A stretch of DNA of 64,000 nt from an uncultured Opitutaceae bacterium (GCA_903862935.1 CAIOZY010000040.1:163673-227672); one strand, 5' to 3'; counted from the stretch's first letter, positions 36,971-45,972 are shown. The notes: generated by a model from the sequence alone, not told the origin. Made by a program: numbers and translations.

Positions 36971-37777
36971 TCAGAGGCTCACCGGGCTCGAGTTCGGGAT
37001 GAGGATCGGAGGGGTGGACGACGCCGTTGTCGAGGCCCCGCTGCCCGTCGTCTGGGTTGTCGAGGATGAAACTGGCGACGCAGCCCCTGCGGAAACCGGC
37101 TGAGCCATGGCCTGGACGACCTCGGCAGGGGGAATGACGGGGGGAGGCGTCGCCACGGAAACCGGCGGGGCCGGGTTTGCCGGCGGTGCCACCGGATCGC
37201 GCGTGAAGACCCCGATCCGGGTCAGGGTCAGCGTATCCCCCGGGATGTCGGGAACCCAGTAGATCAGGATCGCCTTTACCGTGAGCTTCGACACGTCGAC
37301 TGACAGGGTGGTCTCGGTCCCGTCCACGGTCTTGTCCAGGACGAGCTTGGATGCCCCCTCGGGCGTGCTCAGATCCACCTGGTCGCCGGCGTTGTCCATG
37401 CCGACCAAGACAATCCTGCCCTTGACCGGATTGAGCGCGATAGAGACCCGGGACAATGTCGTGTTTCCGGCGAGCGCAATCACTCCCGCAGCCGCCGCTC
37501 CCGAGGTCGACGGCGCCAGGGTCGCCGTGACGCCGGCCTGCTCCTCGATCACCTCGTTGAGGTTTCTGACCGAACCCAGGACCGATCCGCCGCTGGCCCC
37601 CATGGATGTTGTCGCAACGTTGATCTCCTCCTTTTTCGGGGCCGCCGTGCCCTGGGCTGGAGGCGGCGCAGGTTCTGACCCTCCGGAATCCTGGCCGTGT
37701 AGCGCTGCAGCCGCAACCAAGGCGAAAGCGGCCATCACCGGGCGCAATCCGGCTGCGGACGGTTTGGAGCAGCGCAT
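36971..37777 (-). CDS. Secreted protein of unknown function in the exopolysaccharide operon
   Basis: 268 residues from the ATG at 37777, which gives a signal peptide (PVMAAFALVAAAALHGQ). The mature part begins with a Pro-rich, Lys/Glu stretch (PAPPPAQGTAAPKKEE), then a beta-rich region with GVIALAGNTTLSRVSIALNP, VKGRIVLVGMDNAGDQVDL, DKTVDGTETTLSVDVSKLTV and DTLTLTRIGVFTRDP. A Pro/Ser/Thr-rich tail follows. I do not recognise a family; the beta part could be a carbohydrate-binding or galactose-binding-like fold. It lies between the BY-kinase and the transglutaminase-like gene. A longer start at 37876 overlapping the kinase stop is possible. Confidence 0.7.
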   Translation of the reverse strand: MRCSKPSAAGLRPVMAAFALVAAAALHGQDSGGSEPAPPPAQGTAAPKKEEINVATTSMGASGGSVLGSVRNLNEVIEEQAGVTATLAPSTSGAAAAGVIALAGNTTLSRVSIALNPVKGRIVLVGMDNAGDQVDLSTPEGASKLVLDKTVDGTETTLSVDVSKLTVKAILIYWVPDIPGDTLTLTRIGVFTRDPVAPPANPAPPVSVATPPPVIPPAEVVQAMAQPVSAGAASPVSSSTTQTTGSGASTTASSTPPILIPNSSPVSL

Positions 37778-37868
37778 ACTCACGCGCACAAGCGTTGGGT
37801 CGGCACCGGCGGGCCGCAAACCCCAGCCATTGATGAAAATTAATCCCCCTGTCGGCCGCGCCGGGGCA

Positions 37869-39944
37869 TCAGACATACCCGTAGCCGTCCTTGTAGCCGT
37901 AGGTGACCGCCTCATCGACCGCGCAGTTGACGAGCAGCCGGAAACCCCCGGGCCTCTCCCCCCGGATGAAATCGGCAATCTTCGAGACTAGGGGAAGGTG
38001 GGTCGCCTTGACCCTCGCAACGAGGAGCACCTCGTCGACGACGCTCAGGAGCCGGGCCGAGTCGGCGACGACGGCAAGCGGGGCCGAGTCGACCACCACG
38101 AGGTCAAAGCTTCCCTTAAGGTTCTCGAAGAACCCCGCGCCCAGCGTCGCCCCGAGCCGGTCGGCCGTCTGCGGGGCGGTGCGGCCCCGCGGAATCACGG
38201 AAAGGCACGGATGTCCGGAAGCGCACACCGCCTCAGTCCAACCCGAAAGCCTGCCGTCGACCAGGTCGGCGAGCCCAGGTGTGTCCGCGGCCACTCCCAG
38301 CTTTTCCCCGAGCGACCCGCGGCGGATGTCGCCGTCGATCAGCAGCACCCGCTCCCCCCACCCCGCGGCGTGGATCGCGAAGTGCAGGGCGATGGTCGAC
38401 TTGCCTTCGCCCGGGGCGCTGCTCGCACACAGGACGACTCTCGGGCGGGGCCCGGCCCCGGCTGAGACCCCCATGGCGGCAGCAACCTTGCGCATGGCCT
38501 CCTTCAGGGCGGGAGACATCGGGCCGGCCAGCGGCGCGTAGCCTCGGGCAGCGATATCGGGGACCCTCGGAATGTCGATCGACGCCGCCTCGCGGACCAC
38601 CGACTTGATTTCGCCCGCGGAAAAGGCCCGGCGGTCCAGCCGCGCCGCCCCGTACAGCAGGCAAAGCCCCACGAGTCCGCCAAAAAATCCCGCGCGGCTC
38701 AGCGCATCGGCCAGGTTGCTCCGGACGAGTCGGGCCGGGCCCGCCCTCTGGAGCACCTGCACAATGTCGACGTCGACGCTCTTATTCGCGTCGAAGGACA
38801 ACAGCCCTCGGACGACCCTCGAGTACAGCTCCCGGGTGCGGCCGACCTCAGTCTGGAGCCTCTCGTACTCGGTCTCGGCCTTGGTTGATTCAAGGGCCTT
38901 CTTCTCCCATTCAGAGATCGCCTCAGTGACACTCGCCAGCTCGCTTCGCATGCCCGCCAGGGTTTGGGCGTAGGCCTTTTCATTTTCGACCGACAGCAGC
39001 TCGATCAGGCGCTCCTGCCGCTGGATCTGCTGGTCGAGCCGGGCGAGCTTCGGGTGCTTCGGCTTGTAGGTTGAAAGGAGTTGCTCGCGCTCGACCTGGA
39101 ACTTGATCAGCTGCTCCTTCAGGGGGGAGAGCTGTTCGGACAGGCGCCCCTCCCCCGAGCCCGGTGCGATCTTGGCTGTTGCATCCAGGGAGCCCAGGGA
39201 GGACATCAGGTTCTCCCGGCCGTTGACCACCTCCCTCTCTCGCATCGCGTCGGCGAGCTTGAGCTGCATGCGCAGGCTCGCCTCCCTCACCTTCAGCTGC
39301 GAAAGCAGCTGGGCCGCGGCCGCCGACTGGTGCTCCCAGAAGCCCATGTTGTGCTGCTCCTTGAACCGGAAGAACTCCTCCTCCTGGGCCGCCAGTTGTC
39401 GCTCGATCCGCGGAATCTCGTCGCGCAGCTGCCGGATCGCGTTGGAGGTGGACTCCAGGCGCTGGTCCCTGCGGCTGGCGATGTATTGATCGAGAACGGC
39501 GTCGAGCATCACGGGCGCATACTCGCGATCTGAGCTCGTTGCGCTGATGACGATGATCGAGGTGCCGCGGATCAGCGAGGCGCCGACCGAGGCCGATCCG
39601 CCCAGGTCGGGGTGCTCCAGCCGGGTCTGCTGTGCCGCCCGGGCCACCAGGACCTCGCTCTCCAGAATCGCCATCTGCGTGCCGAGGAAGTTGCTGACCT
39701 CCTCCGAATAGACGTTGCCCTCGGGCAGGTTCACCCGGCCGCTCACGACGATCCGGCCACTCGACACGTAGTAGGGCACCTCCCGGAAGACCTGGTAGGC
39801 CCGCCAGGAGCACGCCGCGATGATGCACACTCCCACGATCGGCAGGTAAGTGACGAACCGGGGGTTGGCGTTGCGGATGAAGCTGCGGATTTCCGAGGCC
39901 ACGCGCGGACCCTCACCAGTTGACGAGCCGGGAGCCGACGACAA
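37869..39944 (-). CDS. Wzc/GumC-like polysaccharide co-polymerase with BY-kinase domain
   Basis: 691 residues. TM1 (about 32-50) and a Wzz-type periplasmic start are followed by a long coiled-coil region (about 170-400), then TM2 (about 425-445) and a cytoplasmic bacterial tyrosine kinase domain. Walker A is APGEGKST (510-517), Walker A' is in VLLIDGDIRRG (about 533-543) and Walker B is in LVVVDSAPL (about 615-623). The C-terminus is Tyr-rich (Tyr682, 684, 688, 690), as expected for an autophosphorylation cluster. It controls chain length and export of exopolysaccharide together with the Wza-like protein, whose gene overlaps its start by 32 bases. Confidence 0.93.
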   Translation of the reverse strand: MSSAPGSSTGEGPRVASEIRSFIRNANPRFVTYLPIVGVCIIAACSWRAYQVFREVPYYVSSGRIVVSGRVNLPEGNVYSEEVSNFLGTQMAILESEVLVARAAQQTRLEHPDLGGSASVGASLIRGTSIIVISATSSDREYAPVMLDAVLDQYIASRRDQRLESTSNAIRQLRDEIPRIERQLAAQEEEFFRFKEQHNMGFWEHQSAAAAQLLSQLKVREASLRMQLKLADAMREREVVNGRENLMSSLGSLDATAKIAPGSGEGRLSEQLSPLKEQLIKFQVEREQLLSTYKPKHPKLARLDQQIQRQERLIELLSVENEKAYAQTLAGMRSELASVTEAISEWEKKALESTKAETEYERLQTEVGRTRELYSRVVRGLLSFDANKSVDVDIVQVLQRAGPARLVRSNLADALSRAGFFGGLVGLCLLYGAARLDRRAFSAGEIKSVVREAASIDIPRVPDIAARGYAPLAGPMSPALKEAMRKVAAAMGVSAGAGPRPRVVLCASSAPGEGKSTIALHFAIHAAGWGERVLLIDGDIRRGSLGEKLGVAADTPGLADLVDGRLSGWTEAVCASGHPCLSVIPRGRTAPQTADRLGATLGAGFFENLKGSFDLVVVDSAPLAVVADSARLLSVVDEVLLVARVKATHLPLVSKIADFIRGERPGGFRLLVNCAVDEAVTYGYKDGYGYV

Positions 39945-40539
39945 TCAGGTCGCCGTCGTGAATGGCGACATCCTTGTCGATGCGCCCCTTGTCGAGGACC
40001 TGGCGCAGATCCACGACCTGGCTCTCGACCGGGCCGGACGCCTTCGCGCGGTAGATCCGGATGTTCTTCGGGTCGGCGAACTCCCCCAGGCCCCCGTTCA
40101 TGAGGATCACCTTCCCGGCCGTGTTCTGCTCGGACGTATCGATCTCCACCATGCCGACCCGGCGGACCTCCCCGGTGATGAAGACCCTCCCGCGGTTGCT
40201 CGACTTCTCGGGTCGCTCGGAAAGCAGGATCCTCACCGTGGCCCTGACGTAGTAGTCCTTCTCGAGGGCAGCCTTGACCTCCGCAGCAAAGGCCTCGATC
40301 GGGCGGCCTCCGGCCCGGACCCCGCCGACTAGGGGGACGTCGGCAAAGCCGTCCGGCATGACGACCAGATCGGCCTGAGCATCGGAGTCCTCGGCAACCT
40401 GGAGGTGAAGCCGGTCGCCCGGCCTGAGCAGATTGGCCGGCGTCTCAGACCCGGGGGCGGGCTCCCCCTGCCCGGCAACGGCAAGGGCGCACGCCAGGGC
40501 CGACAGCAGCGCCGGGAAGAATCGGGTTGGGGCTCTCAT
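39913..40539 (-). CDS. Wza-like polysaccharide export protein
   Basis: 208 residues. Signal peptide MRAPTRFFPALLSALACALA, then the Poly_export domain (LLRPGDRLHLQVAEDSDAQA, VMPDGFADVPLVGGVRAGGR, LEKDYYVRATVRILL) and one SLBB-like region (RVFITGEVRRVGMVEI). It is smaller than E. coli Wza (about 380), lacking additional SLBB repeats. There is no lipobox cysteine at the cleavage site. It likely forms the periplasmic/outer-membrane channel working with the Wzc-like kinase downstream and the beta-barrel protein encoded 5 bases upstream. Confidence 0.9.
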   Translation of the reverse strand: MRAPTRFFPALLSALACALAVAGQGEPAPGSETPANLLRPGDRLHLQVAEDSDAQADLVVMPDGFADVPLVGGVRAGGRPIEAFAAEVKAALEKDYYVRATVRILLSERPEKSSNRGRVFITGEVRRVGMVEIDTSEQNTAGKVILMNGGLGEFADPKNIRIYRAKASGPVESQVVDLRQVLDKGRIDKDVAIHDGDLIVVGSRLVNW

Positions 40540-40544
40540 GCGGG

Positions 40545-41759
40545 TTAGAATTGTTTGCGGACCGACAAGCGCAGGGTCCTGCGGGCGTAGGCCATGTCCG
40601 GCCGGCTCGACCCCTTGTTCAGGTCGCGGAAGCTCAGGCTTAGGAAGTAGTCTCCCGGCGCAGCGTACTCCAGGTCGGTCCCGAAGCTGCGGCGGGTTCC
40701 CTGCTCGCCGGTGGAGACCGACTCTGCAAACCGGGTCCAGCCGGCATCGAGCCTCAGGGTGGTCCGCTCGTTGAGAATGAGCGCCGGGGCGACCGTCACC
40801 TCCTCGGAACGAAAGAAATTGCTCGTCAGGGTCTCATCGCTGAGGAACCGGGACAGCCTCACCGTATAGCTCAGGTACCGGCGAACCCGGTGGGAGATCT
40901 CCACGGAGGCCGAAGGGTCAGAGCGGCGCGTCACATCCCCGGAAAGGTTCGGATGCGAAAAGACCAACCAGTCGTAGCCCGCGCTCGCCCGCAGCTTGAC
41001 CGAGCGGGTCACCGTGACCGAGCAAAACAGGCTCGCGCTCTCGGTCGTCGAGGAGTCGGAGGGACCGTTCACGTAGTCTTGAACCACATGCACGAGGTCC
41101 ACTCCGGCGTCGACTGCGGCGCTGAACGAGCGCACAGCCCGGGCGCCGAGGCTTGAGCGGTTGTCGCGAGACCGGGGTTCGGTGCCCGTCGTGACGTCCT
41201 GGATCCCGCGCGACCCGATCAATTGCAGGAACGAGTGGTTCAGGGGAAAGTCGACCTGGAGACCCCCGTCATAGCTTGATCGGTCGTAAACTGCGGTGTT
41301 GCTCGCTGTCGGTGACGCGATCGGGTCTATCTCGTGGGCGAGGTTGATGAAGGGCATGATCCGAACCTGCTTCACATAGACAGTGTACCTCAGGGCCGAG
41401 CCGGGCTTGAGGAGGAGGTATTTTTGACTCCTGACCGGGCCACTCAGGGTGGCGATCTCGACCACCTCTCCGGTGAGCTTCAGGCGCTGCTCTTTCGCCG
41501 CGTTCCAGTTCGCGTCGAAGGTGAGGCCAGCACTCGCCTGAACCCCGCTCTGGCCGACCGGGGTGAGCAGCGCGTTGTCGGTCGCCTCGAGCGCCGCCTC
41601 GGCCGAGAGGTCGACCATAACCGGCCCGAGCCTGACCGCGCCCTTGGGGGTGTCCTTCTCGAAGGTGCCGACATTCGCGGGGCCCATGAAGGCCTGGCGG
41701 TACCACGCCTGGCCGCGGGCGCTGGGGGCGAGGCCCGAGGCCGCAGCGAGCGCAAGCAC
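40545..41759 (-). CDS. Outer-membrane beta-barrel protein of the exopolysaccharide operon
   Basis: About 404 residues from a GTG at 41759. The frame stays open upstream through a hydrophobic TGSLLSVL stretch, so the true start (non-ATG) may lie up to 20 codons earlier and complete the signal peptide, which ends SARGQA. The mature protein is rich in alternating strands with aromatic ends (LKLTGEVVEIATL, RYLSYTVRLSRFL, GDYFLSLSFRDL) and terminates in Phe (SVRKQF), the outer-membrane insertion signal. It resembles the putative outer-membrane porins of GumB/Wza-type clusters (BBP2_2-like) and may be the exit pore for the polymer. It is 5 bases upstream of the Wza-like gene. Confidence 0.78.
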   Translation of the reverse strand: MLALAAASGLAPSARGQAWYRQAFMGPANVGTFEKDTPKGAVRLGPVMVDLSAEAALEATDNALLTPVGQSGVQASAGLTFDANWNAAKEQRLKLTGEVVEIATLSGPVRSQKYLLLKPGSALRYTVYVKQVRIMPFINLAHEIDPIASPTASNTAVYDRSSYDGGLQVDFPLNHSFLQLIGSRGIQDVTTGTEPRSRDNRSSLGARAVRSFSAAVDAGVDLVHVVQDYVNGPSDSSTTESASLFCSVTVTRSVKLRASAGYDWLVFSHPNLSGDVTRRSDPSASVEISHRVRRYLSYTVRLSRFLSDETLTSNFFRSEEVTVAPALILNERTTLRLDAGWTRFAESVSTGEQGTRRSFGTDLEYAAPGDYFLSLSFRDLNKGSSRPDMAYARRTLRLSVRKQF

Positions 41760-41824
41760 CAGAACCGACAGCAGAGAGCCAGTCCGGGCGCCCGCGCCTG
41801 GACTGGACGGTTGGGGGTCGGGTT

Positions 41825-42556
41825 TCAGCGGCGGGAAAGGGTTTGGCGCAGGCCGCCCTCGGGCAGAACGTCCAGGTTGGTTTCAACCGGATGAGGCGGC
41901 CCTTGGTCCTGAATCAGGCCCAGGTGCAGCGCGTGAAGCGTGAGGTCGGAGGTGGAGCTTAGCCCCGTCTTGCCCTTGATCCTCTGCCGGTGGTTGTTGA
42001 CGGTAAAGAGGCTCAGGCCCAGGTCGGCCGCGATCTCCTTCGACCTGCGACCTGCCGCGATCGCGCTCAAGACCATCCGTTCCCGGGGAGTCAGCCGGTC
42101 GCAAGCGCCCGGCGGGAACGGGGACCTCCGGAGCCTCATCATGGTCTGGTTCGCGGCCTTGCTGAAGTAGCACGTTCCAGAGGCGACGCTCCTGATGGCC
42201 TTGAGCAGGTCCGGGAAGGCGGCCGATTTCTCGACGAATCCGCTTACCCCGAGTTCCACGGCCCGGCTGACGAGGATCGGACTCGTGTTGCCAGTATAGA
42301 TGACAACCCTTGTCCGCGGCGAGGACCTGCGCAGGGAGCGGACCAGGTCCAGCCCGTTGGCGTCCGGGAGCATGGCGTCCAAGAGCACGATGTCCGGGGC
42401 CACTTCCTGGCATAACTCCAGGGTCTCGCGGCCCGTCGAGGCCTGGCCCACGACCTTGAACCCGGGAACCTCCGCAAGGGCGTCGGCAAGGATCTGCCTC
42501 AAGCCTTGGTGGTCGTCGACGATGACCAGGCGGATGATTGGGGATGGGTCCAGCAC
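41825..42556 (-). CDS. NarL/LuxR-type response regulator heading the exopolysaccharide operon
   Basis: 243 residues. The receiver domain has IRLVIVDDHQGLRQILADAL, the phosphoacceptor in DIVLLDAMLPDANG and Lys in GFVEKSAAF. The LuxR-type HTH reads LTPRERMVLSAIAAGRRSKE and LSLFTVNNHRQRIKGKTGL. It is first in the minus-strand run that continues with the beta-barrel, Wza, Wzc and the split phosphorelay genes, so it probably controls this operon. A less GC-rich 100-base gap upstream separates it from the kinase gene at 42658. The start is the first ATG at 42556. Confidence 0.9.
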   Translation of the reverse strand: MLDPSPIIRLVIVDDHQGLRQILADALAEVPGFKVVGQASTGRETLELCQEVAPDIVLLDAMLPDANGLDLVRSLRRSSPRTRVVIYTGNTSPILVSRAVELGVSGFVEKSAAFPDLLKAIRSVASGTCYFSKAANQTMMRLRRSPFPPGACDRLTPRERMVLSAIAAGRRSKEIAADLGLSLFTVNNHRQRIKGKTGLSSTSDLTLHALHLGLIQDQGPPHPVETNLDVLPEGGLRQTLSRR

Positions 42557-42657
42557 AGGGGGCTTAGCAAGATATCACCCAGCCGCGGACCGATATATTA
42601 CAAAGATTACATAGTGATAGGGTCTAAACCTCGCCCGATCATTAGGTATCCCTCACG

Positions 42658-43383
42658 TCAGCGGGAGCCCCGGGAGTTCCGCAGCGGAAAGTAGAGCCGG
42701 AACACCGAACCCGATCCCTCGCGGCTTTCAAACTCGATCCGGCCCCCGCACCGCTCCATCGCGCACCGGGCGATTGCAAGTCCGAGTCCGCTGCCGGTGG
42801 CCGGGCCCGCATTTGAGGCGCGGAAGAAAGCCGAGAAGATGCGACTCTGCTCCCGTCGCGGGATTCCCCGGCCATGGTCCCGGACCGTCACGCACCCGGC
42901 ACCCCGTGAGAGGGCGAGCCCGACAAGAACCACGCCCCCTTTTTCCGAAAACTTGAGGGCGTTTGAGAGCACGCATTCCAGGGCCGCGCACAGGAGGGGT
43001 CCATCCCTGGGCTCCCGCCGGCCCCACCCGCTCCCTATCTCAAGCCTGATCCGGCCCCCCTCGGCTCCGAGCCCCATGACCGCGGCACTCACGACCTCGG
43101 GCGCGCTCGCGACATCCCCCTCCGGTCCGCCGCCGACCTCGAGCTCACTGAGGCGCGCGACCTGGTCGAGCGTTCCCCTCAACGCGGCTATCGACTCGGC
43201 CTGAAGGGAGAGGTACCGGAGGATCTTCTCCTCCCCGAGCGATCCCCACCTGGACCTGAGCATAAAGTTTGCGGCGTGGGCGGCCGCAACCGGGGTTCGC
43301 AGCTTGTGGACCAGGAGCGGCAGGAAGTCCTCTCGAGTCGTGGTCGCCGGCGCACGGGCTTTCGATGGGAGGCGTCGTTTCAT
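42658..43383 (-). CDS. Short cytoplasmic sensor histidine kinase
   Basis: 241 residues consisting of little more than the kinase core. The H-box is LLVHKLRTPVAAAHAANFML, the N-box NALKFSEKGGVVLVG, the G1 box DHGRGIPRREQSRIFSAFF and the G2 box GSGLGLAIARCAMERCGG. There is no transmembrane helix and only about 20 residues before the H-box, so it must receive its signal through a partner. It lies 20 bases after a NarL-type regulator gene (43404-44120) and just ahead of the regulator of the exopolysaccharide operon; either may be its target. Confidence 0.88.
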   Translation of the reverse strand: MKRRLPSKARAPATTTREDFLPLLVHKLRTPVAAAHAANFMLRSRWGSLGEEKILRYLSLQAESIAALRGTLDQVARLSELEVGGGPEGDVASAPEVVSAAVMGLGAEGGRIRLEIGSGWGRREPRDGPLLCAALECVLSNALKFSEKGGVVLVGLALSRGAGCVTVRDHGRGIPRREQSRIFSAFFRASNAGPATGSGLGLAIARCAMERCGGRIEFESREGSGSVFRLYFPLRNSRGSR

Positions 43384-43403
43384 GCTCGAAAAGGCAGGAA
43401 AAC

Positions 43404-44120
43404 TCAGCCCGGCGCGGCGGGACTCCTCCCGTCATCTGTCCCCGCCTCCACGAGTCCCCGCTCAATCGAGAGGACGACAAGGTCCTCGTTCGTCTTCGCC
43501 TGGAGCTTCTGCCTGAGGCGAGCGAGGATCTTGTAGACCATCGATGGGCTCACAGCCAGCTCGCGGGCGATCTCCTTGACGACCCGGCCGTGCATCAGCA
43601 ACCGCAGGGCGAGGATCTCCCGGGCCTCGAGGGAATGGCCGAGCGGGCCGCACCGCACCGCCTCCCTCAGCACGCCGCTGACGTGGGGGCTTAAGTAGAT
43701 ATTGCCCGCGCGAATCCGCTCGAGCGCCGCGGTGAGCTCCTCAAAGCCCGCGGTCTTCTCCACGAACCCGCTCGCGCCCGAGCGCAGGGCTTCCTGGACC
43801 AGGTCCCGCGTGCTGAAGGCGCTGAAAACCAGAATTCCAGCCGAGGGGTGGCCCTCTCGCAGCTCGCGGATCAGTCTCAGCCCGTCGATTCTCTCCGGAA
43901 GCCCAAGGTCGATCACGATGATGTCGGGCCTCTCGTTGCGGCACAGCTCGAGGGCCGAGCGCGAGTTCGACCCGGTCCCAGCCACAATGAAATTAGGCCT
44001 GCCGGAGATGAACTCCGAAAGAAAGAACGTCGTGTGCGGATGATCGTCGATGATAACGACCCGGCACGGGCCCTTGGCGGAGATCTCCCTAGGATCTGTT
44101 CTTGGAGCGAGGGCTTTCAT
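43404..44120 (-). CDS. NarL/LuxR-type response regulator
   Basis: 238 residues from the ATG at 44120 (MKALAPRTDPREIS). Receiver CRVVIIDDHPHTTFFLSEFI with phosphoacceptor in IIVIDLGLPERIDG and Lys in GFVEKTAGF; HTH at EAREILALRLLMHGRVVKEI and LAVSPSMVYKILARLRQKLQ. The HTH is a variant LuxR type with VYKILARL in the recognition helix. It is divergent from the exosortase gene across about 200 bases and is followed by a short kinase, so it may control the exosortase genes. Confidence 0.88.
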   Translation of the reverse strand: MKALAPRTDPREISAKGPCRVVIIDDHPHTTFFLSEFISGRPNFIVAGTGSNSRSALELCRNERPDIIVIDLGLPERIDGLRLIRELREGHPSAGILVFSAFSTRDLVQEALRSGASGFVEKTAGFEELTAALERIRAGNIYLSPHVSGVLREAVRCGPLGHSLEAREILALRLLMHGRVVKEIARELAVSPSMVYKILARLRQKLQAKTNEDLVVLSIERGLVEAGTDDGRSPAAPG

Positions 44121-44318
44121 ATAAAACTTTGAATCTACGGGGTCGGGAAATCTGAGGTCTCGCGCACCACAGTACGATCCAGAGTGGTCCCGTCCAGCAA
44201 TCCCATCTAGGGAGATTCCCCTGCTCAACCGGACAGAAAGGATCACAAATCATCATACGGCACGGTGTCGACGGGGCCAGCTCTGCGCCTTTCCCTTAGG
44301 GAAATCCTCCCGGCGATT

Positions 44319-45959
44319 ATGTTGCGCCGCCCCGACCTCAAGCCCCTCCGAAAACCCGAGCCGGCGTCCTTCTTCCGTCCTCTCCGGCTTCTGCCGCCGG
44401 TTGCCATGGCCGGCGTGGCCGGGCTCGGGGCTATGCTCGCAGTGCTCTGCGCCGTCCTCTGGCCGCTTTGGAGGTCCGATCCCGACCTGGCTCACGGCAT
44501 GTTTATTCCGGCCCTCTCCGCGATCCTTGTGGCCGAAAGTCGCCGCCGCGGTGAACCCCGCCTGCTCTTCCGACCTGGCTGGGTCATCGGTGGGTCGGCC
44601 CTTCTTGCGCTGGCCTCCGTGACCCTCCTGGGACTGGCCGGCGTTCTTGCCGCCGTGCTGGACTGGACCCACTCCCTGGTTGGGTTTCTCCTGGCCTCGT
44701 CCGCCGCGAGCATCCTCGGCGCCGGCCTTCTCGCCTTCTCCGACGCCCGGGTTCGCCTCCTGCCCCTGAACTGGCAGTCGTTCCTGGCTGCGGCTGTGTG
44801 GCTCCTGGCCGCGCCCCTGCCCCCGGGGACTTACGCCCAGCTGTCCCAGGCTCTCCAGGGTGCGGTCACCGAGTGGGTTGTAAACGGTCTCTGCATGCTC
44901 GGCGTCGCCGCCCACCGCAGCGGCAATGTGATTGAGCTGGCGCGGGCCTCGGTCGGCGTGAGCGAGGCCTGCAGCGGCATTCGAGGGCTTCTCTCGTGCG
45001 TGGCCGCCGGCCTGTTCCTCTCCGGGGTTCTCACTTCCAAGCCCTTCTTCCGGCTTGTCCTTGTCGCCCTCGCCCCGGTCATCGCCCTCGTGATGAATTT
45101 CATCCGCTCGCTGGCGCTGTCCCTGATGGCAAGCCGGGGAATTGACGTCGCCGGACGGTGGCACGACGGCGCCGGGATTGTCATCAGCCTGGCGACAACC
45201 GCGGTCCTGGCCCTGCTGGCCTTCGGCCTGGAAGGGCGCACCCGGGCGCGCCCGGCCGCCACGGGTCCGGCGGCGCCGGCCCCCTCCGCGACCGGCGGCC
45301 TTTGCATCCTGTCCGGTGGGCTGCTCCTGGGAGCGTTTCTGGGGATCTTCCTTGCTTCGAGCACTCATCCTTTCTCCCACCCCAGCGGCGCAAGTCCCGA
45401 TCTTGCGTCCCTGCTCCCGGAGGCCCCGAATGGCTACACCGCCTTCTCCGACCCGGCGCTGGCCTCCGCGGGCGGGGTCCTGGGCACGGAACGGCTGGAA
45501 AGCCGGGCCTATGTCCCGGACGGGGCCGGCAACCGGGCGGGCCAGATCTCGCTCTACGTGGCGTATTGGGGTCCGGGACAGGCTCCGGTGAGCCTGGTCG
45601 ACTCGCACACGCCGGATGCCTGCTGGCCGGGAGGCGGCTGGGAGCGCTCCCGCTTTCCCGAGGTGGCGCGCGGCCTGAACGCCGGAGGCCGGCCTCTCCC
45701 GGAGGCGCAGAGCCGGCTCTTTGAGCGAGACGGGCGCCGGCAGTACGTCTGGTTCTGGCACCTCTATGGGGGGCGACCCCTGGCCTACGAGGACCCGTAC
45801 TCCTTCCGCCGTCTCCTGGGCCTGGCCGTCCGCTACGGGTTTCAGCACAACAAGGACCAGCTCTTTGTCCGCGTTTCAAGCGACCGACCCTGGGCCGACA
45901 TCGCCTCAGGGGAGGTCGTTGGCCCGTTCTTCGCAAACCTTAGGCCGCTCGGCCTCTGA
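44319..45959 (+). CDS. Exosortase with C-terminal EpsI-like domain
   Basis: 546 residues from the ATG at 44319; a GTG at 44265 would add 18. The N-terminal 300 residues are an integral-membrane exosortase with about eight helices and the catalytic residues Cys218 (SEACSGIRGLLSC), Arg263 (NFIRSLAL) and His282 (RWHDGAG). Exosortases cut PEP-CTERM-type signals and process surface proteins as sortases do. Residues about 340-546 form a periplasmic EpsI/DUF3485-like domain (LYVAYWGPGQAP, DSHTPDACWPGGGW, WFWHLYGG), fused here as in several exosortase subtypes. A likely substrate is encoded downstream at 47805. The TPR-like gene follows by 13 bases. Confidence 0.92.
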   Translation: MLRRPDLKPLRKPEPASFFRPLRLLPPVAMAGVAGLGAMLAVLCAVLWPLWRSDPDLAHGMFIPALSAILVAESRRRGEPRLLFRPGWVIGGSALLALASVTLLGLAGVLAAVLDWTHSLVGFLLASSAASILGAGLLAFSDARVRLLPLNWQSFLAAAVWLLAAPLPPGTYAQLSQALQGAVTEWVVNGLCMLGVAAHRSGNVIELARASVGVSEACSGIRGLLSCVAAGLFLSGVLTSKPFFRLVLVALAPVIALVMNFIRSLALSLMASRGIDVAGRWHDGAGIVISLATTAVLALLAFGLEGRTRARPAATGPAAPAPSATGGLCILSGGLLLGAFLGIFLASSTHPFSHPSGASPDLASLLPEAPNGYTAFSDPALASAGGVLGTERLESRAYVPDGAGNRAGQISLYVAYWGPGQAPVSLVDSHTPDACWPGGGWERSRFPEVARGLNAGGRPLPEAQSRLFERDGRRQYVWFWHLYGGRPLAYEDPYSFRRLLGLAVRYGFQHNKDQLFVRVSSDRPWADIASGEVVGPFFANLRPLGL

Positions 45960-45972
45960 CCGGATCCGAAAA

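Noticed and set aside
44253..45848. Minus-strand open frame of 531 codons
   Set aside because: Antisense shadow of the exosortase gene. The product is Gln/Gly/Arg/Glu-rich low-complexity sequence without motifs.
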